64,000 nt of DNA from Croceitalea dokdonensis DOKDO 023 (GTDB lineage: Bacteria > Bacteroidota > Bacteroidia > Flavobacteriales > Flavobacteriaceae). The notes under the pieces are model-generated. The model saw only the letters and a list, made by a program, of their open reading frames with translations, was not told the origin of the DNA and did not search any database. The DNA lies in the NCBI RefSeq assembly GCF_001306415.1, contig NZ_LDJX01000001.1:124001-188000 (forward strand), written 5' to 3'. Numbering within the stretch: the stretch's first letter is position 1; each line of letters opens with the position of its first letter. Below, in pieces: positions 1 through 7,389 of this stretch. The translations under genes were made by a program, and so were the position numbers.

Positions 1-175
1 GCAATTGGTCCAGAATATTAAATTGGCAGAAGTTGCCACACAAATTGGAACGGAACACGTACGCGAACCGCGTTTGCCATTAATTGGCGAAGAACGGAAA
101 AGGGTATTAAAAATTATTGAGGAAGGCATGGCGACAAGGCCGCAACTGCCAGACTACAAAACCTTATCCATATGA
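1..175 (+). CDS. DHDPS/NAL-family aldolase, C-terminal part (probable pyrroline-4-hydroxy-2-carboxylate deaminase)
   Basis: This is the last 57 codons of a gene that begins before the window, read from base 2 to a TGA at 173-175. The tail has the sequence REPRLPLIGEERKR followed by ATRPQLPDY, a pattern I associate with the C-terminus of dihydrodipicolinate synthase / N-acetylneuraminate lyase family proteins of hydroxyproline loci. In that pathway the enzyme deaminates delta-1-pyrroline-4-hydroxy-2-carboxylate to 2-oxoglutarate semialdehyde, the substrate of the next gene. Its stop overlaps the next start (ATGA at 172-175), so the two are probably translationally coupled. The catalytic Lys lies outside the window, so the exact reaction is inferred from context. 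Confidence 0.75.
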   Translation, partial: QLVQNIKLAEVATQIGTEHVREPRLPLIGEERKRVLKIIEEGMATRPQLPDYKTLSI

Positions 176-1755
176 TTACAGGTACTAACTTTATTGGCTT
201 TAAAAGTGTAAAAGGTGGAGGTAAAATGTTCACTACAACCAACCCAGTGTCCAACACAGAGAACCCTTGGAAGTTTACGGAGGTAGATGAAAATCAAGTG
301 GACCAGGCGCTTGGATTGGCGACCCAAGCTTTTGAAATTTACCAACAAACCACGCCTACAAAAAGAGCTGAATTTTTAAACGCCATCGCCGATGGGATTG
401 AGGCATTAGGTGATTCACTCATCAATACCTATTGTTTGGAAACCGGTCTGCCCCAAGGTCGCGCTAAAGGTGAGCGTGGAAGAACTGTGGGACAATTAAG
501 GTCTTTTGCCAATTTGGTGGCTGAGGGTTCATGGGTTAAGGCAACTATTGATACCGCAGATTTAGGCCGGGAACCTATGCCTAAGTTGGACATCCGCAAA
601 ATGATGGTGCCACTAGGTCCTGTGGTGGTCTTTGGGGCCAGTAATTTTCCATTGGCATATTCTACTGCTGGAGGTGACACGGCAAGTGCATTGGCTGCTG
701 GTTGCCCGGTGGTGGTAAAGAGCCACCCCATGCATGCAGGAACTGGGGAACTGGTGGCAACGGCAATCATTGGCGCCGCCAAGGCCACGGGCATGCCAGA
801 TGGAGTGTTTTCCAATCTAAATTCTTCGGGAATTGAGGTGGGACAGCAACTGGTAAAGCATCCGCAGGTAAAAGCGGTAGGTTTTACAGGAAGTATCAAA
901 GGTGGTCGCGCTCTTTTGGATTTGGCGGCCGCCAGAAAGGAACCTATTCCCGTTTTTGCGGAAATGGGCAGCGTGAATCCGGTTGTGCTATTGCCAATTG
1001 CCTTAGGCTCCAAAGGAGATTATTGGGCCAAAACCTATGCAGGTTCCATTACTTTGGGTACCGGGCAATTTTGCACAAATCCAGGTGTCCTGTTGGGTTT
1101 GGATAGTGAAGTGCTTGATCATTTTATACAGATCCTTGGGGAAGAAATTATCAAAATTGAGCCAAGTTGCATGTTGCACCCCAATATCGCTAAGGCCTAT
1201 GAAACCAACAAGAATAGAATAACGGAAAAGAGCGGTGTGAACTTGGTGGCAGAGTTCCCAAAAGAAACAGCTCAAAACCATGCAAGGCAGGCGGTGGTCA
1301 AGATAAGCGGCGCGGATTTTAAGGCAAATCCAGAAGTACAAGAAGAAGTGTTTGGACCTTTTTCCCTAGTTGTGGCCTGTTCCAATACAGAAGAAATGAA
1401 CCAAGTAATCGCATTGATGCATGGCCAACTAACGGGAACCATTATCGCAGAACGCCAAGAATTGGATAACTACGGCAGTGTGGTCAATACCTTGCGTAAT
1501 AAGGTAGGCAGACTTATTTTTAATGGAGTGCCTACCGGTGTGGAAGTTTGTGCTGCCATGCAACATGGAGGTCCCTATCCCGCCAGTACGGACAGTAGGT
1601 TTTCTGCTGTTGGAGTTCATGCCATTGATCGTTGGGTACGTCCGTTAAGCTACCAAAACTGGCCCAACAACTTACTGCCGGCAGAATTGCGCAATGAGAA
1701 TCCATTGCAAATTGTAAGAACCATAGATGGTACATCTACCAAGGCAAAAATTTAG
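172..1755 (+). CDS. 2-oxoglutarate semialdehyde (2,5-dioxovalerate) dehydrogenase
   Basis: A 527-residue NAD(P)+ aldehyde dehydrogenase that would oxidise 2-oxoglutarate semialdehyde to 2-oxoglutarate, the last step of hydroxyproline breakdown. Visible active-site elements are Asn158 (GASNFPLAY), Lys183 (VVKSHP), the cofactor-loop GFTGS near 237-241, the general-base Glu264 (FAEMGSVNP) and the nucleophile Cys301 (GTGQFCTNPG). The combination SNFP...EMGSVNP is typical of the semialdehyde dehydrogenase subgroup rather than of general ALDHs. I chose the ATG at 172 because it overlaps the preceding stop and because the family begins with a short MITG-like segment; an in-frame ATG at 226 is the alternative. 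Three bases separate it from the epimerase gene. Substrate is inferred from the operon. Confidence 0.88.
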   Translation: MITGTNFIGFKSVKGGGKMFTTTNPVSNTENPWKFTEVDENQVDQALGLATQAFEIYQQTTPTKRAEFLNAIADGIEALGDSLINTYCLETGLPQGRAKGERGRTVGQLRSFANLVAEGSWVKATIDTADLGREPMPKLDIRKMMVPLGPVVVFGASNFPLAYSTAGGDTASALAAGCPVVVKSHPMHAGTGELVATAIIGAAKATGMPDGVFSNLNSSGIEVGQQLVKHPQVKAVGFTGSIKGGRALLDLAAARKEPIPVFAEMGSVNPVVLLPIALGSKGDYWAKTYAGSITLGTGQFCTNPGVLLGLDSEVLDHFIQILGEEIIKIEPSCMLHPNIAKAYETNKNRITEKSGVNLVAEFPKETAQNHARQAVVKISGADFKANPEVQEEVFGPFSLVVACSNTEEMNQVIALMHGQLTGTIIAERQELDNYGSVVNTLRNKVGRLIFNGVPTGVEVCAAMQHGGPYPASTDSRFSAVGVHAIDRWVRPLSYQNWPNNLLPAELRNENPLQIVRTIDGTSTKAKI

Positions 1756-1758
1756 GAT

Positions 1759-2769
1759 ATGGCAAAACATGTCTTTGAATGTATTGATGGGCATACCTGC
1801 GGAAACCCAGTGCGGTTGGTGGTGAGCGGTGCTCCAGAATTAATGGGAGCCAATATGAATGAAAAAAGACTTCATTTCTTGAAGGAATATGACTGGATCC
1901 GCACCGGACTTATGTTTGAGCCTCGCGGACATGATATGATGAGCGGAAGCATGCTCTATCCCGCACATGATGTAAAAAATGATGTTGCCGTACTGTTTAT
2001 AGAGACCAGTGGTTGTCTGCCCATGTGCGGGCATGGAACCATAGGAACCATTACCATTGCCATTCAGGAAGGTGTCTTAAAACCAAAAAAGCCCGGTTTT
2101 GTTCGTTTGGAAACCCCAGCCGGCTTGGTAGAAATTGAATACGCCACGGAAAATGATAAGGTAGTTTGGGTAAAGCTTACCAATGTAAAGAGTTACTTGG
2201 CCGCAACCGGCTTAATAATTAATTGTCCGGAGCTAGGGGAGTTAACGTTTGATGTTTCTTATGGCGGAAATTTTTATGCTATAATCGACCCGCAACCTAA
2301 TTTTTCTGGGGTTCATGATTTTTCTGCTACCAAGTTGGTTCAACTATCCAAGGAAATTAGAAAACGCATCAATGAAAACTATCCATCAAAGTTTATACAT
2401 CCAGAAAATAGCTCTATTCGTGATGTTTCGCACCTTATGTGGACGGGCAATCCTTTAAACTCCACCTCCTCTGGACGGAATGCGGTATTTTACGGAGACA
2501 AGGCCATTGATAGGAGCCCTTGCGGAACGGGGACCTCTGCCAGATTGGCCCAATTGTATGCAAAAGGCAAGTTACCGATGCATACAGATTATGTGCACGA
2601 AAGTTATATTGGCTCCACGTTTACAGGTAGGGTAGAGGCAGAAACAACTATTGATGGCATAAGTGCTATTGTTCCCAGTATAAAGGGCTGGGCAAAAGTG
2701 TACGGCAAGAATACCATTACCATTGATACTGAGGATGATCCTTATGCCCACGGATTTCAAGTTATCTAA
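1759..2769 (+). CDS. 4-hydroxyproline 2-epimerase (proline racemase family)
   Basis: A 336-residue cytoplasmic, cofactor-independent epimerase. The two catalytic cysteines of the family are both visible: Cys90 in MCGHGTIG and Cys255 in DRSPCGTGTSA. The Cys/Cys pair fits racemase/epimerase activity rather than the Cys/Thr pair seen in 3-hydroxyproline dehydratases. Neighbouring genes supply the rest of the trans-4-hydroxy-L-proline route, so conversion to cis-4-hydroxy-D-proline is the expected reaction. The gene starts 3 bases after the dehydrogenase stop and ends 1 base before the next ATG, so it sits in a tight operon. Proline racemase activity cannot be excluded from sequence alone. Confidence 0.9.
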   Translation: MAKHVFECIDGHTCGNPVRLVVSGAPELMGANMNEKRLHFLKEYDWIRTGLMFEPRGHDMMSGSMLYPAHDVKNDVAVLFIETSGCLPMCGHGTIGTITIAIQEGVLKPKKPGFVRLETPAGLVEIEYATENDKVVWVKLTNVKSYLAATGLIINCPELGELTFDVSYGGNFYAIIDPQPNFSGVHDFSATKLVQLSKEIRKRINENYPSKFIHPENSSIRDVSHLMWTGNPLNSTSSGRNAVFYGDKAIDRSPCGTGTSARLAQLYAKGKLPMHTDYVHESYIGSTFTGRVEAETTIDGISAIVPSIKGWAKVYGKNTITIDTEDDPYAHGFQVI

Positions 2770-2770
2770 T

Positions 2771-4015
2771 ATGTCTAAAAAGGTGATAATCATAGGAGGG
2801 GGGATTGTAGGTCTCTGTAGTGCTTATTATTTACGTAAGGCGGGTAACCAGGTCACTGTTTTAGATAAGTCCCGTATGGACTCTGGTGCTTCCTATGTGA
2901 ATGCCGGCTACCTCACACCAAGCCATATTATTCCTATGGCCCAGCCCGGGATGATTTCCATGGGCCTAAAATATATGTTCAATGCATCCAGCCCGTTTTA
3001 TATGAAGCCCCGCTGGGATATCGATTTCTTTAAATGGGCTTTGGCGTTTAAAAAATCCTCCACTACAGCCCATGTAGACAAAGCCATTCCGGTAATCAAA
3101 GAACTCAATATCCTAAGTAGGGAATTGTTTATGGATATAAAAGCTTCCAAGGATTTGGGGGATTTTCATCTAGAACGAAAAGGTCTTTTGATGGTCTACC
3201 AAACCAATAAGGAACGGGACCATGAACTCATGGTTGCCGAAAGGGCAAAATTTTTAGGACTGGATGTCAAAGAGTTGGATGTCCAAGCATTAAAAAGAAT
3301 AGAGCCCAAGGTGGAATTCAATGCCAAAGGGGCCATTCATTATGAATGTGATGCCCATTCTACCCCCAATCTGTTTATGGAAAGGATGAAAGCGTATCTT
3401 ATAGAGCAAGGGGTAAGCATCTTAAAAGGTCAGGAAGTGGTGGCTATCGACCCAGGAAAGCATGCGATTGTGAAAACCTCTGATGCGGAGTATAAAGCAG
3501 AGGCCATTGTTCTTGCCGCGGGATCTTGGTCTTCCAAATTAACAAAAAAATTAGGGCTTAAGATGTTGCTTGAAGCTGGCAAAGGCTATAATATTAACTC
3601 CCATCAGGAGACCGGTATTACCATGCCCGCTATACTTATGGAAGCAAAAATGGCAGTTACCCCTATGCGTTCTTATACCCGGTTTGCCGGTACCATGGAG
3701 TTTTCAGGTATCAACCATCATATTAGAAAGGAACGCGTAAATGCCATAGCCAATGGTGCCGAAAGCTTTTATAGGGGGTTAAAAATAACCGCGGCGGAAA
3801 AAGAAGGGGCCCAGTGTGGTTTAAGGCCTGTGAGTCCTGATGGATTGCCTTACGTAGGAAAAATAAGCAGAAGCCAGAATATTATCATTGCTACCGGACA
3901 TGCTATGATGGGTTGGAGCCTAGGACCCGTCACCGGAAAAATAGTAAGTGATTTGTTGTCTGATAGCACACCTATAATGGATGTTTCGCCATTTTGTCCA
4001 GAACGTAAATTTTAA
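2771..4015 (+). CDS. FAD-dependent D-amino acid dehydrogenase (probable cis-4-hydroxy-D-proline dehydrogenase)
   Basis: A 414-residue DAO/DadA-type flavoprotein. The N-terminus carries the dinucleotide-binding motif VIIIGGGIVGLCSAYYLRKAG within residues 5-24, and the C-terminal part has CGLRPVSPDGLPYVGK and a GHAMMGWSLGP FAD-contact segment. It would oxidise cis-4-hydroxy-D-proline to the pyrroline that the deaminase at the window start uses. I set the start at 2771 because the dinucleotide fold begins at once there and the ATG lies 1 base past the epimerase stop; an upstream in-frame ATG at 2723 would overlap the epimerase gene. It appears to be the last gene of the operon; I see no hairpin terminator in the 71-base gap that follows. 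Confidence 0.85.
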   Translation: MSKKVIIIGGGIVGLCSAYYLRKAGNQVTVLDKSRMDSGASYVNAGYLTPSHIIPMAQPGMISMGLKYMFNASSPFYMKPRWDIDFFKWALAFKKSSTTAHVDKAIPVIKELNILSRELFMDIKASKDLGDFHLERKGLLMVYQTNKERDHELMVAERAKFLGLDVKELDVQALKRIEPKVEFNAKGAIHYECDAHSTPNLFMERMKAYLIEQGVSILKGQEVVAIDPGKHAIVKTSDAEYKAEAIVLAAGSWSSKLTKKLGLKMLLEAGKGYNINSHQETGITMPAILMEAKMAVTPMRSYTRFAGTMEFSGINHHIRKERVNAIANGAESFYRGLKITAAEKEGAQCGLRPVSPDGLPYVGKISRSQNIIIATGHAMMGWSLGPVTGKIVSDLLSDSTPIMDVSPFCPERKF

Positions 4016-4086
4016 ACTTAGTACGCTTAGAAAAATTTGGCTCCATATTTGTTTTTTGTTGGGAACATTCCTAGTAATTTTACGGT

Positions 4087-5016
4087 ATGTTTAGAGCTAA
4101 TTACATCACTGCGTTTCTTGTGGTCTGTTTTCTTTTTAATGAAGGACAAACACAGGAACTTGCCATATTTAAAGTATCGGATTTTGATCTTAAGGGCCCC
4201 GTAAAAATGTGTACCGTGGTGCAGAGTTACGGAAGGGAAATATTTGAGTTTAGCCCATCTGGTTTACTAATAAAATCTACCACCAAATATAACGAGTCCG
4301 ATAGTGATATCACCCTTTACAAATACAGCGGGGGGTATTTAATGGAAAAACGTTTGGAGAGTTATAAGGACGGGGTCTTGGATCCCAGCAGTTCTATGGT
4401 AAACTTGTTTGAAATCGATAGTTCAAAAGGAAAGGTAATCAAAGAAAAAATCATCTCTTTGGATAAAGAATTTTTTGAGGAACAACGGTATTATTTAAAT
4501 GAGGATGGGGATGTGGAACGTGTGGTTACGTCACACCAAAATGCTGTGGACGAAACCAAAATTGAATATACCCAACTCAAAGGCGAAAGTACCAAGTCTA
4601 CCTTTGAAAACGGAATATTGATTCAAACGGTAAGAAAGTCAACTAAAATCAACAAGAATAAAGAAAAAATCACAATAACGTTGGTCAAGGAATTTTTGGA
4701 CGGTAAACCAAGCACGGCTGTAGAAACGGAACATGATGAAAAGGGTAAAATATTGTCCAAGCAGTTATTTTTGTTTGATACAGGGTCTAAACAATTTGCT
4801 CCAAGTGAAAGATTGGAGTTTCAATACAACGCAGCAGGGGTGCTATCCAAAAACATTGTTCACAAGGGTAAAGCAAAATCGGTAAAGGAATATGTATTTC
4901 AGTTTGATGATTCCCCCTACAAAAATTGGGTAAAAAAAATTGTTGCCCCAGAGAACACTTATGTTTCCAGAATCATCACCTATTTTCAAGAGGACCCTGC
5001 CACAGAGGAAAACTAA
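4087..5016 (+). CDS. exported protein of unknown function with YD-like beta repeats
   Basis: A 309-residue protein that I do not recognise as a named family. It begins with a likely signal peptide (hydrophobic residues about 5-18, then NEGQTQ). The mature part contains recurring short segments such as YGREIFEFSPSGLLIKST and EFQYNAAGVLSKNI, the Tyr/Phe-x-x-x-G-x-L rhythm of YD/RHS-type beta strands, often seen in exported Bacteroidota proteins. No enzymatic motif, lipobox or sorting domain is visible. It is too short and too degenerate to be a toxin-carrying RHS protein. It converges with the esterase gene, with no spacer between the two stop codons. Confidence 0.7.
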   Translation: MFRANYITAFLVVCFLFNEGQTQELAIFKVSDFDLKGPVKMCTVVQSYGREIFEFSPSGLLIKSTTKYNESDSDITLYKYSGGYLMEKRLESYKDGVLDPSSSMVNLFEIDSSKGKVIKEKIISLDKEFFEEQRYYLNEDGDVERVVTSHQNAVDETKIEYTQLKGESTKSTFENGILIQTVRKSTKINKNKEKITITLVKEFLDGKPSTAVETEHDEKGKILSKQLFLFDTGSKQFAPSERLEFQYNAAGVLSKNIVHKGKAKSVKEYVFQFDDSPYKNWVKKIVAPENTYVSRIITYFQEDPATEEN

Positions 5017-5664
5017 CTACACTAATTCCCGGATAAGTTCCGGTTTCATTTCATGGCTCCCCTTGAAATATCTAATGTTGGCGTGGCCTAAAAATAGCCC
5101 TTTAATCCTTGTTTTTTGATGCTCCAGCCGTTTTGGCGTAATATACTCATCCTCATCGCCATAAATAAAATAAACCTTAGTATTACTCTGTATGAGGAAG
5201 GCTACTTCTTCCTTGGTAAGTTCCTCTGGAATTCCTCCAGCGTACAATATTAAGGTTTCACACGGTATTTGTTTAGCCACACACCATCGCAATGCTATGG
5301 AAACCCCTTGGGAAAATCCAAATAGTATAAGATGTTTAGTAGGTTGGGGCAGGGCTTCCTGCTTCCAAACAGCGTCTAAATAATGTAGTATATTAACGGT
5401 TTCCTTCGCGCTGTTTTCTTTGGTGAGCCAACTGGCCCCTACATGTTTAAAATCCTCTTTTAAATAATATTTGGAGGGAGCCTGAGGAGCGATAAAATAG
5501 TTCTTACTTTCATCAAAATCCTTAAAGTAGCGCAAGAAATACCGACTTAAATACCCCATCCCATGAAAAATAACCCAAATGTTTTCCGTGCTATCCGTAA
5601 GACGGTTCAGTGTTTCGTATGGTTGGTAATTTACATAAGAGACCTGCTTTTGTTTTGATTGCAT
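5017..5664 (-). CDS. alpha/beta hydrolase, phospholipase/carboxylesterase type
   Basis: A 215-residue single-domain alpha/beta hydrolase, presumably cytoplasmic since no signal peptide is present. From the ATG at 5664 the oxyanion segment IFHGMG is near residues 32-37, the nucleophile elbow GFSQG places Ser118, an acidic GDEDEY segment at 169-174 supplies the Asp, and KGSHEMKPE gives His204, so the triad is complete. Size and order match small carboxylesterase/lysophospholipase-like proteins; the substrate is unknown. A TTG at 5670 is in frame but lies inside a promoter-like -7 box (5668-5675), so the ATG at 5664 is the better start. It is divergent from the menaquinone cluster and convergent with the exported protein at 4087. 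Confidence 0.85.
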   Translation of the reverse strand: MQSKQKQVSYVNYQPYETLNRLTDSTENIWVIFHGMGYLSRYFLRYFKDFDESKNYFIAPQAPSKYYLKEDFKHVGASWLTKENSAKETVNILHYLDAVWKQEALPQPTKHLILFGFSQGVSIALRWCVAKQIPCETLILYAGGIPEELTKEEVAFLIQSNTKVYFIYGDEDEYITPKRLEHQKTRIKGLFLGHANIRYFKGSHEMKPELIRELV

Positions 5665-5667
5665 ATA

Positions 5668-5675
5668 CAAAGGTA
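5668..5675 (-). promoter_or_regulatory. putative -7 box TACCTTTG, esterase gene
   Basis: On the minus strand TACCTTTG matches the Bacteroidota -7 consensus TAnnTTTG. It ends only 3 bases before the esterase ATG, so transcription from it would give a leaderless or almost leaderless message. No clear TTG -33 element is seen. Confidence 0.4.
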
Positions 5676-5885
5676 AACAGCATTACGGAACGCTTCAAGG
5701 TTCCCATACACTTTCTTAGGTGTTGATAAAGGGAAACTGGATAGGGATATGGCCAGAGTTGTATTAGGAATACGTAATTTTACTAAAAATTAGGGCAAAG
5801 CGTGAAATGGTTTTTAATCAGCCATAACCGGCCCCATGCCTGTTTAGGAGGTCATCGGTGAACAAAATTCTTGTTAAAAATAGCT

Positions 5886-6311
5886 ATGGAAGCACATAAA
5901 GGGAAAATTCTGCAAGTCTGTAACCAAGTATCAAAAGGTACGTTAATGGAAACTTTGGATATTGAATATGTGGATGTTGGCGAGAATTTTTTAACTGCTC
6001 GCATGCCTGTTGGCCCCAAAGTATATCAACCAGATGGGGTGCTCCATGGCGGCGCAACCGTGGCCTTGGCAGAAAGTGTTGGCAGTGCAGCCTCTTACAT
6101 TTTTTTGGATGGAAATGAATTCTTTATCAGGGGACTGGAAATTTCTGCCAATCATGTTAAAGGGATAAAGGAAGGTTTTGTGTATGCCAAGGCAGCAATT
6201 ATCCATAAAGGGAGAACTACCCAACTTTGGGAAATTAAGGTGACCAATGAAAATGGGGAGTTGATTTCTAACTGTAAACTAACAACTATTGCACTTCCCA
6301 AAAAGAAATGA
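5886..6311 (+). CDS. hotdog-fold acyl-CoA thioesterase (probable DHNA-CoA thioesterase, MenI-like)
   Basis: A 141-residue PaaI/MenI-type hotdog thioesterase. VLHGGATVALAESVGS around residues 52-67 has the HGG motif and the catalytic Glu63, and the length is typical. Its position directly ahead of menF and menD suggests it hydrolyses 1,4-dihydroxy-2-naphthoyl-CoA in menaquinone synthesis, although family members vary in substrate. I chose the ATG at 5886 over an in-frame TTG at 5871. A strong AGGAGG at 5846-5851 is not placed for this ATG; it precedes a 13-codon GTG mini-frame (5858-5899) that overlaps the start. The stop forms ATGA at 6308-6311 next to menF. Confidence 0.8.
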   Translation: MEAHKGKILQVCNQVSKGTLMETLDIEYVDVGENFLTARMPVGPKVYQPDGVLHGGATVALAESVGSAASYIFLDGNEFFIRGLEISANHVKGIKEGFVYAKAAIIHKGRTTQLWEIKVTNENGELISNCKLTTIALPKKK

Positions 6312-7347
6312 ATTACGCCAGCTGTTGACTAGGGCAGGGGAACACTTGCAGAAGGAACTTCCCTTTGTACTCTTTAGAAGGCCAAACGGGAAGACGGTGC
6401 AAGGGATTTTTCAAAATAATCAGGAATTGCTACAAACCCCGGATTTAAAAGCTGCGGGTTTTGTATTTGCCCCTTTTAATAGTAACAAAACCAATGTGCT
6501 TATACCTAAAGATCACTTTATGGTTGCCAATTGGCAACCCTCCAAAGCCACCCCAGAAAATAATGGAATCCCACTGACAGAGGTAGGAAAGAAGAAGCAT
6601 ATTGCCTTGGTGGAAAAAGCGATTAATGGTATCCAAGACGGTCAGTTCCAAAAAGTAGTGGTTTCGCGCACTGTAAACTTGGATATCGTGTGTGATGCTA
6701 TCGCTATATTTTCCAAAGCCTTGAATTCCTATTCCAACGCATTTTGTTACCTATGGTACCATCCAAAAGTGGGTATGTGGCTTGGGGCTACCCCAGAACG
6801 CTTGGTAGCGGTGGAACATCAAAATTTTAAAACCACGGCACTGGCAGGTACCTTGCCTTATACGCACAATGAAGCTCCCCAGTGGGGAACAAAGGAAATT
6901 AAAGAGCAACAAATGGTAACTGATTTTCTTTACGATCAGCTTACGGACCATTTAAGCAATATGCAGGTTTCAGCAACAAAAACCTCCAGAGCAGGAAATT
7001 TATGGCATTTAAAAACGGATATTTCCGGAAAGTTGGCACCAACCTCATCCCTTGCCGAAATTGTAACTAAAATCCATCCCACCTCTGCGGTCTGTGGTTT
7101 GCCTAAAGAAGCCGCGCGGGATTTTATACAAAAGGAAGAAGCGTATGATCGGGAATTTTACACCGGTTTTCTTGGGGAATTGGACTTAGACGGTAGTGCC
7201 CATCTTTTTGTTAACCTGCGGTGCATGCAAGTGCATGGGAAATCTATAAAAATTTATGTCGGTGGTGGTATTACCGAGGAGTCTGACCCTTTGCAGGAAT
7301 GGTTGGAAACCCAAAACAAAAGTAAAACCATGTTAAGTCTCCTTTAA
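6289..7347 (+). CDS. menF: isochorismate synthase
   Basis: A chorismate-binding enzyme of up to 352 residues that converts chorismate to isochorismate, the entry step of menaquinone synthesis. Signature segments in order are FQKVVVSR, LGATPERLV, TALAGT, HPTSAVCGLPKEAA, YDREFYTGFLGE and IYVGGGI near the C-terminus. The start is uncertain. No in-frame ATG lies near the expected N-terminus, and the only candidates are TTG at 6289, which overlaps the thioesterase gene, and TTG at 6325. The ATG at 6308 opens a different frame that ends after six codons. Homologues have about a dozen residues before the LPFV segment, which favours 6325. It is followed by menD after 42 bases. Confidence 0.88.
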   Translation: MHFPKRNELRQLLTRAGEHLQKELPFVLFRRPNGKTVQGIFQNNQELLQTPDLKAAGFVFAPFNSNKTNVLIPKDHFMVANWQPSKATPENNGIPLTEVGKKKHIALVEKAINGIQDGQFQKVVVSRTVNLDIVCDAIAIFSKALNSYSNAFCYLWYHPKVGMWLGATPERLVAVEHQNFKTTALAGTLPYTHNEAPQWGTKEIKEQQMVTDFLYDQLTDHLSNMQVSATKTSRAGNLWHLKTDISGKLAPTSSLAEIVTKIHPTSAVCGLPKEAARDFIQKEEAYDREFYTGFLGELDLDGSAHLFVNLRCMQVHGKSIKIYVGGGITEESDPLQEWLETQNKSKTMLSLL

Positions 7348-7375
7348 AGAGGGATTATATACTGGGTCTTGTTCG

Positions 7376-7383
7376 TACTTTTG
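7376..7383 (+). promoter_or_regulatory. putative -7 box TACTTTTG, menD
   Basis: TACTTTTG matches the Bacteroidota TAnnTTTG box and ends 6 bases before the menD ATG at 7390, so a transcript from it would be nearly leaderless. There is no convincing -33 TTG. menD may also be read from upstream with menF. Confidence 0.3.
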
Positions 7384-7389
7384 CAATGC

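Noticed and set aside
4087-5016. RHS/polymorphic toxin
   Set aside because: YD-like segments are present, but the protein is only 309 residues with no core RHS motif, toxin domain or immunity gene.
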